Both the position numbers and the translations under genes were made by a program. The notes beneath the pieces were generated by a model. That model did no database searches. It was not told the DNA's origin and saw only the letters and a program-made list of their open reading frames with translations. This document shows positions 56,474 through 64,000 of a stretch of DNA of 64,000 nucleotides, one piece after another. Origin of the DNA: Gloeocapsa sp. PCC 7428. Lineage in GTDB: Bacteria > Cyanobacteriota > Cyanobacteriia > Cyanobacteriales > Chroococcidiopsidaceae. The stretch covers positions 3,534,001 to 3,598,000 of the forward strand of contig NC_019745.1 in assembly GCF_000317555.1 (NCBI RefSeq), given 5' to 3'. Position 1 is the first letter of the stretch. The number at the start of each line of letters is the position of its first letter.

Positions 56474-56594
56474 ATTTGCTTTGAGAGACAACAGTGGGGC
56501 AATCTCCTTGCGATCGCCTGAATGCGAACATCCAAGTCATCTCAAGGGTACTGCCCCTCAAAATTATTCAACGATTATAGAGCTATTATCTCAT

Positions 56595-57311
56595 CTACTC
56601 AGCAGTTGCCAATTCAGTGCTACCGCGCGTGCGACGGCGTGTCAGGGTGTTGAATAGCATTTGACCAATGGCTTTGATCAAGTTACCTTCTAACTCATTA
56701 AACAGCTTCATATTCAACCCAAAAGCTGCATTGGCTTCATCAACAATGCGATCGGCCGTTGCTTCATCGATGGGTAGTTCGTTCAATGCTTGACGGTAAG
56801 TGGCTTTGAAAGCTTTTTCGTCAGGAATATCTTTAAATTCGTAGAAAGCGACACCTTGTCCCTCAGATAAGTTCATTGCGCGTTGGGCAATGTTTTTCAG
56901 AATTTGTCCGCCAGAGAGATCGCCAATATAACGCGTGTACGAGTGCGCGATTAATAGTTCTGGTGCGGTATTCGAGATTTCGCGAATGCGGTTAACGTAA
57001 GTTTTGCCGACGGGAGTCAGTTCAACTTGCTCTCTCCAGTTAGGACCATAGTAGTAGCTCAAGTCTTGTTCTAAGCTGCGTTGTCTATTAAGTTGTTTGA
57101 AATAAATTTTTGATACGATTGGGTGCTGCTGATGGCGCTCCATTTCTTCTTCCATCGCCGAGTAGACAAAGTAGAAATTGCCGACTAGCTTACGGTACGA
57201 ATTTTTTTCAACGACTCCTTTGAGAAAGCACTTCACAAAACCAACGTTTTCAGCCATTGTATGGGCTTTTTTTGTACCCTCGCGCAATTTTGTTGCTAAA
57301 TTACTGCTCAT
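56595..57311 (-). CDS. ho1: Heme oxygenase (biliverdin-forming)
   Basis: 238 residues; opens heme to biliverdin, CO and iron with ferredoxin, for phycobilins. The proximal His17 is in REGTKKAHTMAENVGFVKCF; further motifs are NFYFVYSAMEEEMERHQQHP, DLSYYYGPNW, LIAHSYTRYIGDLSGGQIL (distal helix with glycines) and FYEFKDIPDEKAFKATYRQA. Length matches cyanobacterial HO1 (about 240). Confidence 0.97.
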   Translation of the reverse strand: MSSNLATKLREGTKKAHTMAENVGFVKCFLKGVVEKNSYRKLVGNFYFVYSAMEEEMERHQQHPIVSKIYFKQLNRQRSLEQDLSYYYGPNWREQVELTPVGKTYVNRIREISNTAPELLIAHSYTRYIGDLSGGQILKNIAQRAMNLSEGQGVAFYEFKDIPDEKAFKATYRQALNELPIDEATADRIVDEANAAFGLNMKLFNELEGNLIKAIGQMLFNTLTRRRTRGSTELATAE

Positions 57312-58060
57312 GCTAAAATTCCCAATCTAAATTTTTACTGCTGAAGTATCAAAAACGGCAAATTAGAGCCACTAAATCGTTACAGTAAAACGATTTGCTT
57401 AAGATTTGTGTTAAAAATTCTGAAGCTGTCGCCGAAATCGTCCGCTTGGCGATTGAAGTTATTGTGTATTTCAGGCAGTAAGCGGTTAACAATTAGCAAT
57501 TAGTTTACTACTTTTTCTTGAGGTTATATAACCTGAAGAGTAGGAAAGACAAGGCTTTGAAAATCTACACGCAAGCTTTAATAACAGTGGTTCTTCGAGT
57601 TATTACGATTTTTTACAAATCCACGAACTTTACAAAGTTTTTTAACATATTGGCGCGTGCGACAACACCAAGGCAATAGACTTCCTGTATGAATCACGAA
57701 TGCCCTACGACTCGCTTCAGGGCTACTCAAACGAAGTTGACGAGCGCACACTATAAGCATATAGATTTGAGAGGGTAAGGTATGCCTCACCCTTAGTCCA
57801 CGAAGGTGGACAGGGTTTATTTAGGTGCGAATTTATTCGCAATTCTTTTCTTGTAAGAAGGCGATCGCGTGTAGCACAGCGCCCCACGCAATAACGAATG
57901 AATATACTACAAGATTATTGCTGTCCACTTCAGTGGGTTTGTATAGCAATAGAAGCAGAACTATTACCATCTTTTATGCCTGACCCCTGCTATAACGTTG
58001 CGCTTTAACGTTTTACAATTGGGTACCCTCAGGTGCAGGGGAGAATAAATAACTTTGTAG
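57312..58060. other. Long intergenic region between P450 and heme oxygenase genes
   Basis: 749 bp without a supported gene. It contains the ho1 promoter, repeat copy G (57795-57840), and about 75 bp further on a related single hairpin in which GTCCACTTCAGTGGG is flanked by ATTGCT and AGCAAT (57916-57950). A 70-codon minus-strand frame at 57578-57790 looks accidental. Confidence 0.45.
57795..57840. repeat. Two-hairpin dispersed repeat, copy G
   Basis: AGTCCACGAAGGTGGAC palindrome, spacer AGGGTTTATTTAGGT, then GCGAATTTATTCGC at 57827-57840. Same orientation as copies A, C and F. Unlike those it is not immediately next to a coding region. Confidence 0.8.
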
Positions 58061-59539
58061 CTAACTTGGCAATTTTACCATCTCTCGCACGTTACCACGA
58101 ATAGAGTCTACCGCTTGTGTAAAGCAGCCGTCTTGCTTATGGACAATCATCGGCATTCCGTATTTGGGTGCCATCACAATCAGCCCTGTGCGGTCGATTT
58201 TCGTCTGGGGAATGCATTGCAGACGAAATTGCTGTAAAAGCATTGCTAGCACAATTTTGATTTCCATCATTGCGAACGCCGCGCCAATGCAAGTACGCGA
58301 TCCAGCGCTAAAGGGATTGTATTCAAACGCAGTAGGAGCGATTTTTTGCCAGCGATCGGGATTAAATACTTCTGGCTCAGAATACACTTCGGGCATATGG
58401 TGGGTTTGGTAAATGCTTACAAACACCTCAGTCCCCGCAGGCAAGGTATAGCCGCCTAACTCAGTTGTCGTTGAAGTAACACGTCCATTCCAAGGTACGG
58501 GTGGCAGTATCCGCATACTTTCTTTAATAACGCGCTCTAGCAAAGGTAACTGCTGCAATTGCTCCACCGTCGGTGCTTCACCTTTGAGCTTACCTGCTAA
58601 CTCATCATAAAGGTCAGCAGCCACCTGTGGATGTTGCGAGAGCAGAAATAGCGTCCAAGTTAAAGCATTAGAGCTAGTTTCGTGACCAGCGGCAAAGAGT
58701 ACACCTGTGTGACCAAGCAGTTCATCCTCATTAAGAACCGTACCGCTTTCTTCGTCTCGCGCTTGGATTAACATCGACAATACGTCTCGCTCTGCACTGT
58801 TAGTACTGCGCTTGTGCTGGATAATAGCACGCATTTCATCATCGAGTTGAGCCATAAGGTTAAGCAAGCGGTGGTAGGGAAACCCAGGGAGATCGAAAGG
58901 CAGTAAAACAACCTTGGGAGTTCCTAGCAGGGCCAAAACATCTTGCAAAAGTCTTCCAGTACCGCCACCACTGCCAATATCCTCACCAAATAACGTTTTA
59001 GTTGCAACTCGCAGCGTCAGCAGTCGCATTATTTCGGCAATATCACACGGCACTTCCACGGGCAACTGCTTCAAGACAGATTGCGTAATGTCAACGATAT
59101 CGTCTCGGTAAGACTCGATGCGCTGTTTATGAAAGGCAGGCATCATAAGTTGGCGATGCTGGCGGTGTTGATTGCTATTGACTCCAAACAGCCCAACACC
59201 AAAATGCTTGAGGGGTTCTGTACGCTTTGAGGAGTTTCGCCTCCGGTACATTCTGCCTGATAAGGGATACTTGTAGTAAATTTCGTGCCGAGTTGCTACC
59301 TGTTGCACAAATTCTGACCCGTAGACGCAAACCGTACCAGGGCAGTCAGGGAGGGGAGAGTAAACGTTTGTACCGCCACCATCGGCAAGCGAGACAATTG
59401 AACCGTAAGTTTCAAACAACTGACGCGTGTAGCCAACCGAGTCTTTAGCAAAATGAAATACATTGGCTGCGCGTCCCAAGAATTTGGACGGCTGAGGACC
59501 AGGAACTTTGAGAACGCGATTATCTGTAACCATTGTCAT
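58061..59539 (-). CDS. Cytochrome P450 monooxygenase
   Basis: About 492 residues from ATG 59539, chosen for AAGGGA 5 nt upstream; an in-frame ATG at 59563 would add 8 residues. P450 signatures: I-helix FAAGHETSSNALTW, K-helix ESMRILPPVPWNGR (ExxR), meander FNPDRWQKIAPTAFEYNPFS and the heme-Cys loop FSAGSRTCIGAAFAMMEIKI. Absence of an N-terminal membrane anchor makes it probably soluble or peripheral. Substrate (fatty acid, terpenoid or carotenoid) cannot be read from sequence. A complete electron partner is not adjacent. Divergent from sbtA. Confidence 0.92.
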   Translation of the reverse strand: MTMVTDNRVLKVPGPQPSKFLGRAANVFHFAKDSVGYTRQLFETYGSIVSLADGGGTNVYSPLPDCPGTVCVYGSEFVQQVATRHEIYYKYPLSGRMYRRRNSSKRTEPLKHFGVGLFGVNSNQHRQHRQLMMPAFHKQRIESYRDDIVDITQSVLKQLPVEVPCDIAEIMRLLTLRVATKTLFGEDIGSGGGTGRLLQDVLALLGTPKVVLLPFDLPGFPYHRLLNLMAQLDDEMRAIIQHKRSTNSAERDVLSMLIQARDEESGTVLNEDELLGHTGVLFAAGHETSSNALTWTLFLLSQHPQVAADLYDELAGKLKGEAPTVEQLQQLPLLERVIKESMRILPPVPWNGRVTSTTTELGGYTLPAGTEVFVSIYQTHHMPEVYSEPEVFNPDRWQKIAPTAFEYNPFSAGSRTCIGAAFAMMEIKIVLAMLLQQFRLQCIPQTKIDRTGLIVMAPKYGMPMIVHKQDGCFTQAVDSIRGNVREMVKLPS

Positions 59540-59839
59540 CGATATCCCTTGCGCTGATGACATTTACTAAATATATAATCAATCGCAACTTCCTTTTTTA
59601 GGAAAAGGTTCGCTGGCGCTTATTGAAGTGGCTTTAAATTGATAATTGCCTAAGTCAAAACTTTTACCAGCAATTTGATGTCGTAGCATAAGCTATCTCA
59701 TGTATTTCTCAAAATGCTTCCTCATTTAATTGACACAAGGTAACTGTACGCGATACATCATGAATCAATGGTCGCGTAAGCCTTTTGTAATGCAAAGTTT
59801 TTTAAATTTTCGGTTTTATTGGCATGAGGAGGAATGGAG

Positions 59840-60808
59840 ATGGATGGTAGCTTGATCGTATCCAACATCCTGAATCCACCTGTCTTGTTTTTCTTCTTGG
59901 GAATGACCGCTGTTCTCGTTAAGTCGGATTTAGAAATTCCCGCCCCTGTTCCTAAACTCCTCTCGCTGTATCTGCTGCTGGCGATTGGATTTAAGGGAGG
60001 CGTAGAACTGGCGAAAAGTGGAATTACGCAAGCGGTCGTCCTGACGATGTTTGCCGCAATTTTGATGGCGTGTTTTGTGCCAATTTATACCTTCTTCATT
60101 CTGAAGTTGAAGTTGGATCATTACGATGCAGCTGCGATCGCCGCCACGTATGGCTCGATTAGTGCAGTCACCTTCATTACCGCCAGTGCCTTTCTCACAG
60201 AACTCGGCATTGATTTTGATGGTTACATGGTCGCCGCCCTCGCGCTGATGGAATCTCCAGCGATCATTATTGGTCTTATCTTAGTCAATCTCTCCACAAC
60301 AGATAGCAATCGCGAAGTTGCTTGGTCAGAAGTATTGCAAGAGGCGTTCCTCAATAGTTCCGTCTTTCTCCTCGTTGGCAGTTTACTGATTGGCATCTTG
60401 ACAGGGGAACATGGTTGGCAAGTGATGGAACCTTTTACTCAAGGAATGTTCTATGGCGTTCTCGCCTTCTTTTTGCTGGATATGGGACTCGTTGCGGCGC
60501 GCCGAATTAAAGACTTGCAAAAAACGGGAGTTTTCCTCATCCTATTTGCCATCCTGATTCCTATACTCAACGCAGCTATTGGTTTATCTATCGCTAAGTT
60601 TATTGGGATGCCGCAAGGCGATGCGCTCTTGTTTGCAGTGCTGTGTGCTAGCGCTTCGTATATTGCGGTTCCAGCAGCGATGCGGCTAACGGTTCCCGAA
60701 GCTAATCCCAGCCTTTATGTTTCTACTGCTTTAGCCGTCACATTCCCGTTCAATATCATTGTCGGTATTCCGCTTTATCTGTACGGAATTGAACTGTTAT
60801 GGAGATAA
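59840..60808 (+). CDS. sbtA: Sodium-dependent bicarbonate transporter SbtA
   Basis: 322 residues, about 10 membrane helices, in the plasma membrane. ATG 59840 (MDGSLIVSNILNPPVLFFFL) has GAGGAGGA 7 nt upstream; an ATG 6 nt earlier abuts that site and is rejected. Family sequence: SDLEIPAPVPKLLSLYLLLA, FKGGVELAKSGI, YGSISAVTFITASAFLTELG, MVAALALMESPAIIIGL and FPFNIIVGIPLYLYGIELL. High-affinity, low-flux HCO3- uptake with Na+. Followed after 4 nt by sbtB. Confidence 0.97.
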   Translation: MDGSLIVSNILNPPVLFFFLGMTAVLVKSDLEIPAPVPKLLSLYLLLAIGFKGGVELAKSGITQAVVLTMFAAILMACFVPIYTFFILKLKLDHYDAAAIAATYGSISAVTFITASAFLTELGIDFDGYMVAALALMESPAIIIGLILVNLSTTDSNREVAWSEVLQEAFLNSSVFLLVGSLLIGILTGEHGWQVMEPFTQGMFYGVLAFFLLDMGLVAARRIKDLQKTGVFLILFAILIPILNAAIGLSIAKFIGMPQGDALLFAVLCASASYIAVPAAMRLTVPEANPSLYVSTALAVTFPFNIIVGIPLYLYGIELLWR

Positions 60809-60812
60809 TTAT

Positions 60813-61121
60813 ATGCACCTTGTCAAAAGAATCGAAATTATTGCGAACTCGTTTGAGCTTGGCAAAATTTTAGAAGGTTTAGACAAAGCAGGCGTTCACG
60901 GTCATGCTGTGATTCGCAATGTTGCCGGAAAAGGATTGCGCGAAGGCGAAGATCTCGACATGACGATGCTTGACAATGTGTACATTATCGCATTTTGTAA
61001 GCCGGAACTGCTCAAACCCGTCGTTGAAAATATTAGACCTATACTCAATAAATTTGGGGGAACCTGCTACATCACCGATGCGATGGAAATTCGCTCGGTA
61101 AAATGCGTTGCCTCGATGTAA
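60813..61121 (+). CDS. sbtB: PII-like regulator SbtB of bicarbonate uptake
   Basis: 102 residues from ATG 60813; 18 further in-frame upstream codons overlap sbtA and are not in the family. PII-like ferredoxin fold: MHLVKRIEIIANSFELGKIL, GVHGHAVIRNVAGKG (nucleotide-binding T-loop region), DMTMLDNVYIIAFCKPELL, KFGGTCYITDAMEI. SbtB binds adenine nucleotides including cAMP and c-di-AMP and gates SbtA. The C-terminal disulfide hairpin known in some homologues appears reduced to a single Cys (VKCVASM). Confidence 0.95.
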   Translation: MHLVKRIEIIANSFELGKILEGLDKAGVHGHAVIRNVAGKGLREGEDLDMTMLDNVYIIAFCKPELLKPVVENIRPILNKFGGTCYITDAMEIRSVKCVASM

Positions 61122-61126
61122 GAAAC

Positions 61127-61891
61127 ATGAAATCAATAAAGCATTCTATCCAACGCCGTGACTTCTTGCGCTTAGGAACAGTTGGTTTACTCGTAACGGC
61201 GAATGATATCTTCTGGCACATTAAACCCGCGCAAGCTGCGGAACCAATTCTGCAATCACTCGATCCCAATACCGCTTTGCAAAAGCTAATTGAGGGGAAT
61301 TTGCGCTTTGCCGAACACCACCCAGAATATCCGGATCAATCACTAGCCCGATTGCAGGAAGTTGCACAAGCCCAACACCCTTTTGCAACGATTTTGAGTT
61401 GTGCTGATTCGCGCGTACCTGCCGAGATTATTTTCGATCAAGGCATTGGCGATATCTTTGATGTCCGCATTGCAGGAAATATTGCCACGCCTGAGGCGAT
61501 CGGTAGTATTGAGTATGCAGTTGTCTTGTTAGGTACTCCTGTATTGATGGTATTAGGTCACGAGCGCTGTGGTGCGGTTACTGCTGCGGTGAAAAATCAA
61601 GTGTTACCTGGTGAGATTGGTAGCTTTGTCAAGGCAATTTTGCCAGCAGTCGATCGAGTTAAGGAACAACCAGGCGATGCGGTTGATAATGCTGTAGTTG
61701 CGAATGTGCAATATCAGATTGAAACACTCAAGCGATCGCCACTCTTAAGCGAACGGTTGCGATCGGGCAAATTGAAAATAGTTGGCGGTCGCTACGATTT
61801 AGATACGGGAAAAGTCATCATCATCACCGATAACTCTTCTCCGCCTGACCTCTGCTATAGTTCACTTAATTCTCTTCTACCGGACGAATAA
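61127..61891 (+). CDS. Exported beta-carbonic anhydrase (Tat signal)
   Basis: 254 residues from ATG 61127. The N-terminus has a twin-arginine signal, [16 protein letters not shown], with likely cleavage at AQA near residue 36. The catalytic domain has the zinc ligands [16 protein letters not shown] (Cys, Asp-Arg pair) and [15 protein letters not shown] (His, Cys), plus [20 protein letters not shown]. Periplasmic conversion between CO2 and HCO3- beside SbtA would feed or recapture inorganic carbon. Resembles cyanobacterial EcaB. Starts 5 nt after sbtB; 3' end overlaps the convergent UPF0182 gene by 26 bp. Confidence 0.93.
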   Translation: MKSIKHSIQRRDFLRLGTVGLLVTANDIFWHIKPAQAAEPILQSLDPNTALQKLIEGNLRFAEHHPEYPDQSLARLQEVAQAQHPFATILSCADSRVPAEIIFDQGIGDIFDVRIAGNIATPEAIGSIEYAVVLLGTPVLMVLGHERCGAVTAAVKNQVLPGEIGSFVKAILPAVDRVKEQPGDAVDNAVVANVQYQIETLKRSPLLSERLRSGKLKIVGGRYDLDTGKVIIITDNSSPPDLCYSSLNSLLPDE

Positions 61892-64000
61892 TAGGTGTTG
61901 CAGGTGTGATTTCTGGTTGGAAAATGGCATCGAGTGCTTGTTGCAGTGTTTCTGCCATTACAATGCGGTTTTCGTAGGCAACAATCACTCGCACAAATGT
62001 CGGTAAACTGTTTTGTTCTGCCTCTAAATAAAGCGGTTCTACGTACAACAAAGAGTCCTCAATTGGAATAACTAATAGATTTCCTTGAATTACGCGCGAA
62101 CCTTGACGATTCCATAACGTAATTTCCTGTGAAATCACAGGATCTTGATTAATTCTTGCTTCGACTTGCTCTGGTCCATAAACTAAAAGTTGTTTCGGAA
62201 ACTCATACAATAACAGCCTACCGTACTGTTCGCCATCGGAACGCGCAGCTAACCAACCGATTAAGTTGGGACGTAATACAGGGTTAAATGGAATAAGTAG
62301 AATAAATTCCTCGGTTTCTTCGGTGGGAATGCGCGTAATTAAAAAATACGGTTGGACTGGTTGCGGTTCGGTACCATAAATTTCTGTGGGAATTCGCCAC
62401 AAATCTTCGCGGTTATAAAAGACTTGCGTATCGGTCATGTGATACGTTAACAGATGCTCAGACTGCGTACTAAATAGATCGATTGGGTAACGAATATGAC
62501 TGCGTAAAGCCGCTGGCATTGCCTCAAGTGGTTTTAAGACCCCAGGAAAAATTGCTGATATTGTGTTAATAACCGGATCGGTAGGATCGGCAATATAAAA
62601 ATCTACTGAGCCGTTATAAGCATCAATGACAACTTTGACTGAGTTGCGAATGTAGTTAAAATCATCTACACCAGGATCGGAATACGGATAGCGATCGCTT
62701 GTTGTATACGCATCTATAATCCAATATAAATAAGTATTCTCTCCTTGTAATGTTGTATTTCCGCCATCTGCTGCGACTAAATACGGATCTCTGTCGTACC
62801 GCAAAAACGGGGCGATCGCTTGGACGCGATTTCGGATATTACGCCGAAAGAGCAATCTTGTTTGCGGTGTAAAATCCTGCGTCAGCAGCATCTGCCAATC
62901 TTTAAGATATTGCGCAAATAATAGCCGTCGCCAAAATGCGCCAATATTAATCCCCCCGCGTCCGTCATACGTGGTGTAAACGTTTTCATTGCCACTCGGA
63001 TAATCTAATTCCTGGACGCGCGTACCCGTCATGATGTAATTGTTCGTAATTTCCCCGTAATAGATGCGTGGTTGTCCGATGGGAATACTCGCGCGAATTT
63101 GTTCATTTGCGACCTGTAAGGCACTATCTTCGTCTGCGCCTGTATCAACGCCAATATTTTGAATAAAGTAGTCTGGCAAGCCTCCAGGCGCTACAGTATT
63201 GACTGGACTTAAGGTAAAGCCGTAGCCGTGGGTGTAGACGAGGTGTTGGTTGACCCAAGTTTGTGCTTGTTGGGGAATAGCGTTATAGTCGAGTTCGCGA
63301 GCCGCAATGATCGTTTGGCGGCGTTCGGTTGTTTCGCCAGGAACCGTGCTGAGGAGCGTATAACGGTCAATATCTGCATTCGGAAAGCTGTAATACGTGC
63401 GAATTTGCTGTAACTGACGATTCGTTTCGAGTAACGGGCGTGTATCCCACAAGCGGATATTGCGAATTGTGAGATCGTTTTCTTGTAAGTCAGCGGCGGT
63501 TAGCGTTGGTTGCGGGTTAAAGGTTTCTGCTTCAATTCTGGTTAAGTCAAAAGCTTGACGCGTATAAGCAATACTGCGTTGAATGAAGGGCGTTTCGCGT
63601 GCGAGTTCGTTAGGTTCGACGACTAACCGTTGTACAATCGTGGGGACGGTGTAGGTGGCGATCGCAATCACGGTGACGTACAAAATCGCGCCAGCAATAA
63701 ACGAACCACCAAGGCGCAAAGGACGCCAGGGAGAACGCCTATCGGTGGAGAAAATGGCTTGCCAAACTAAGATGAGTGAAATTGCGGCTGAGCCAAGGCT
63801 GAGCGCGGTGTAAACTGGGTAATCAACGGTGACGTCTGTAAAGCTAGCACCGTAGGTAGCACCACGGGTAGAGTAGAGCAATCCGTAGCGTCCTAACCAA
63901 TAATGCAGTGCGATCGCTGCACAAACTAAACTTCCTAGAATGTCTAAATGGCGAATTTGCGCTAGGGAAAATCCAGGGAATTTACCTTGACTCAGCGTAT
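61866..64000 (-). CDS. UPF0182 membrane protein, N-terminus outside window
   Basis: The frame is open from the right edge of the window to the TAA at 61866 (over 710 codons), so the start lies beyond. The N-terminal visible part has membrane helices ([53 protein letters not shown]). The long periplasmic portion carries UPF0182 family sequence such as [56 protein letters not shown] and [19 protein letters not shown]. The usual length is about 900-1000 residues. Function is unknown; co-occurrence with cell-envelope genes is common. Confidence 0.88.
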   Translation of the reverse strand, partial: TLSQGKFPGFSLAQIRHLDILGSLVCAAIALHYWLGRYGLLYSTRGATYGASFTDVTVDYPVYTALSLGSAAISLILVWQAIFSTDRRSPWRPLRLGGSFIAGAILYVTVIAIATYTVPTIVQRLVVEPNELARETPFIQRSIAYTRQAFDLTRIEAETFNPQPTLTAADLQENDLTIRNIRLWDTRPLLETNRQLQQIRTYYSFPNADIDRYTLLSTVPGETTERRQTIIAARELDYNAIPQQAQTWVNQHLVYTHGYGFTLSPVNTVAPGGLPDYFIQNIGVDTGADEDSALQVANEQIRASIPIGQPRIYYGEITNNYIMTGTRVQELDYPSGNENVYTTYDGRGGINIGAFWRRLLFAQYLKDWQMLLTQDFTPQTRLLFRRNIRNRVQAIAPFLRYDRDPYLVAADGGNTTLQGENTYLYWIIDAYTTSDRYPYSDPGVDDFNYIRNSVKVVIDAYNGSVDFYIADPTDPVINTISAIFPGVLKPLEAMPAALRSHIRYPIDLFSTQSEHLLTYHMTDTQVFYNREDLWRIPTEIYGTEPQPVQPYFLITRIPTEETEEFILLIPFNPVLRPNLIGWLAARSDGEQYGRLLLYEFPKQLLVYGPEQVEARINQDPVISQEITLWNRQGSRVIQGNLLVIPIEDSLLYVEPLYLEAEQNSLPTFVRVIVAYENRIVMAETLQQALDAIFQPEITPATPIIRPVEEN

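Overview
The window is chromosomal DNA from a cyanobacterium. It carries psaC (photosystem I), heme oxygenase, a CpcT-type phycobiliprotein lyase, the bicarbonate transporter pair sbtA/sbtB, a fused pyrF-pyrE and a cyanobacterial-type glutamate-cysteine ligase, and the HIP1 octamer GCGATCGC is scattered throughout. No heterocyst-specific gene was seen. The gene set would fit a unicellular or colonial lineage such as the Chroococcidiopsis/Gloeocapsopsis group, but that placement is a guess.

Layout, left to right. 1-5 kb: a truncated coiled-coil gene, an SRPBCC protein, trpC and lpdA, then a small PH-like membrane protein. 5-9.5 kb: a decayed Mg2+ transporter (mgtE) with a short palindromic repeat at its 5' end and its CBS region missing, then a RemA-like matrix regulator, an all-helical alpha-toroid-like protein and galE; the last two are bracketed by a second, broken copy of the remA 3' end. 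10-14 kb: small unknown proteins and methylmalonate-semialdehyde dehydrogenase. 13.4-22.4 kb: a DUF1028 protein, asparagine synthetase and a complete five-gene peptide ABC transporter operon (dppABCDF order, minus strand) with a hairpin after the binding-protein gene. 22.8 kb: tRNA-Met(CAU). 23-27 kb: a WecA/TagO-type sugar-phosphate transferase and a long LysM-M23 peptidase. 27.7-34.5 kb: trmL, gshA, a deacetylase-like enzyme, dhaK-dhaL and a DUF697 GTPase.

34.8-36.3 kb is an unusual non-coding stretch: a ydaO-type cyclic-di-AMP riboswitch ahead of an unrecognised 66-aa protein, followed by a 242-bp element with near-perfect 16-bp terminal inverted repeats. 37-47 kb: fmt, a small conserved protein, an acetyltransferase, an 846-aa DhaM-HPr-Enzyme I fusion that would supply phosphate to DhaK/DhaL, a Crp-like regulator, pyrFE, an SDR, an aminotransferase and a 40-aa membrane protein. 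47-53 kb: glmS, psaC, rodA, mrp and a second SRPBCC protein. 53.6-57.3 kb: a tetrapyrrole/bilin neighbourhood (hemF, cpcT, a CobW-type GTPase, heme oxygenase). 58-64 kb: a cytochrome P450, the carbon-concentrating operon sbtA-sbtB-beta-carbonic anhydrase (Tat signal), and a UPF0182 membrane protein that runs off the end.

Two themes stand out. First, PEP-dependent dihydroxyacetone phosphorylation appears complete (DhaK, DhaL and a self-contained DhaM-HPr-EI), although it is split over two loci about 6.7 kb apart. Second, a family of short two-hairpin repeats (seven copies) lies mostly just after stop codons, once supplies a stop codon (dppF), and once sits inside the broken mgtE gene. All functions are read from sequence motifs by eye; no database search was possible.
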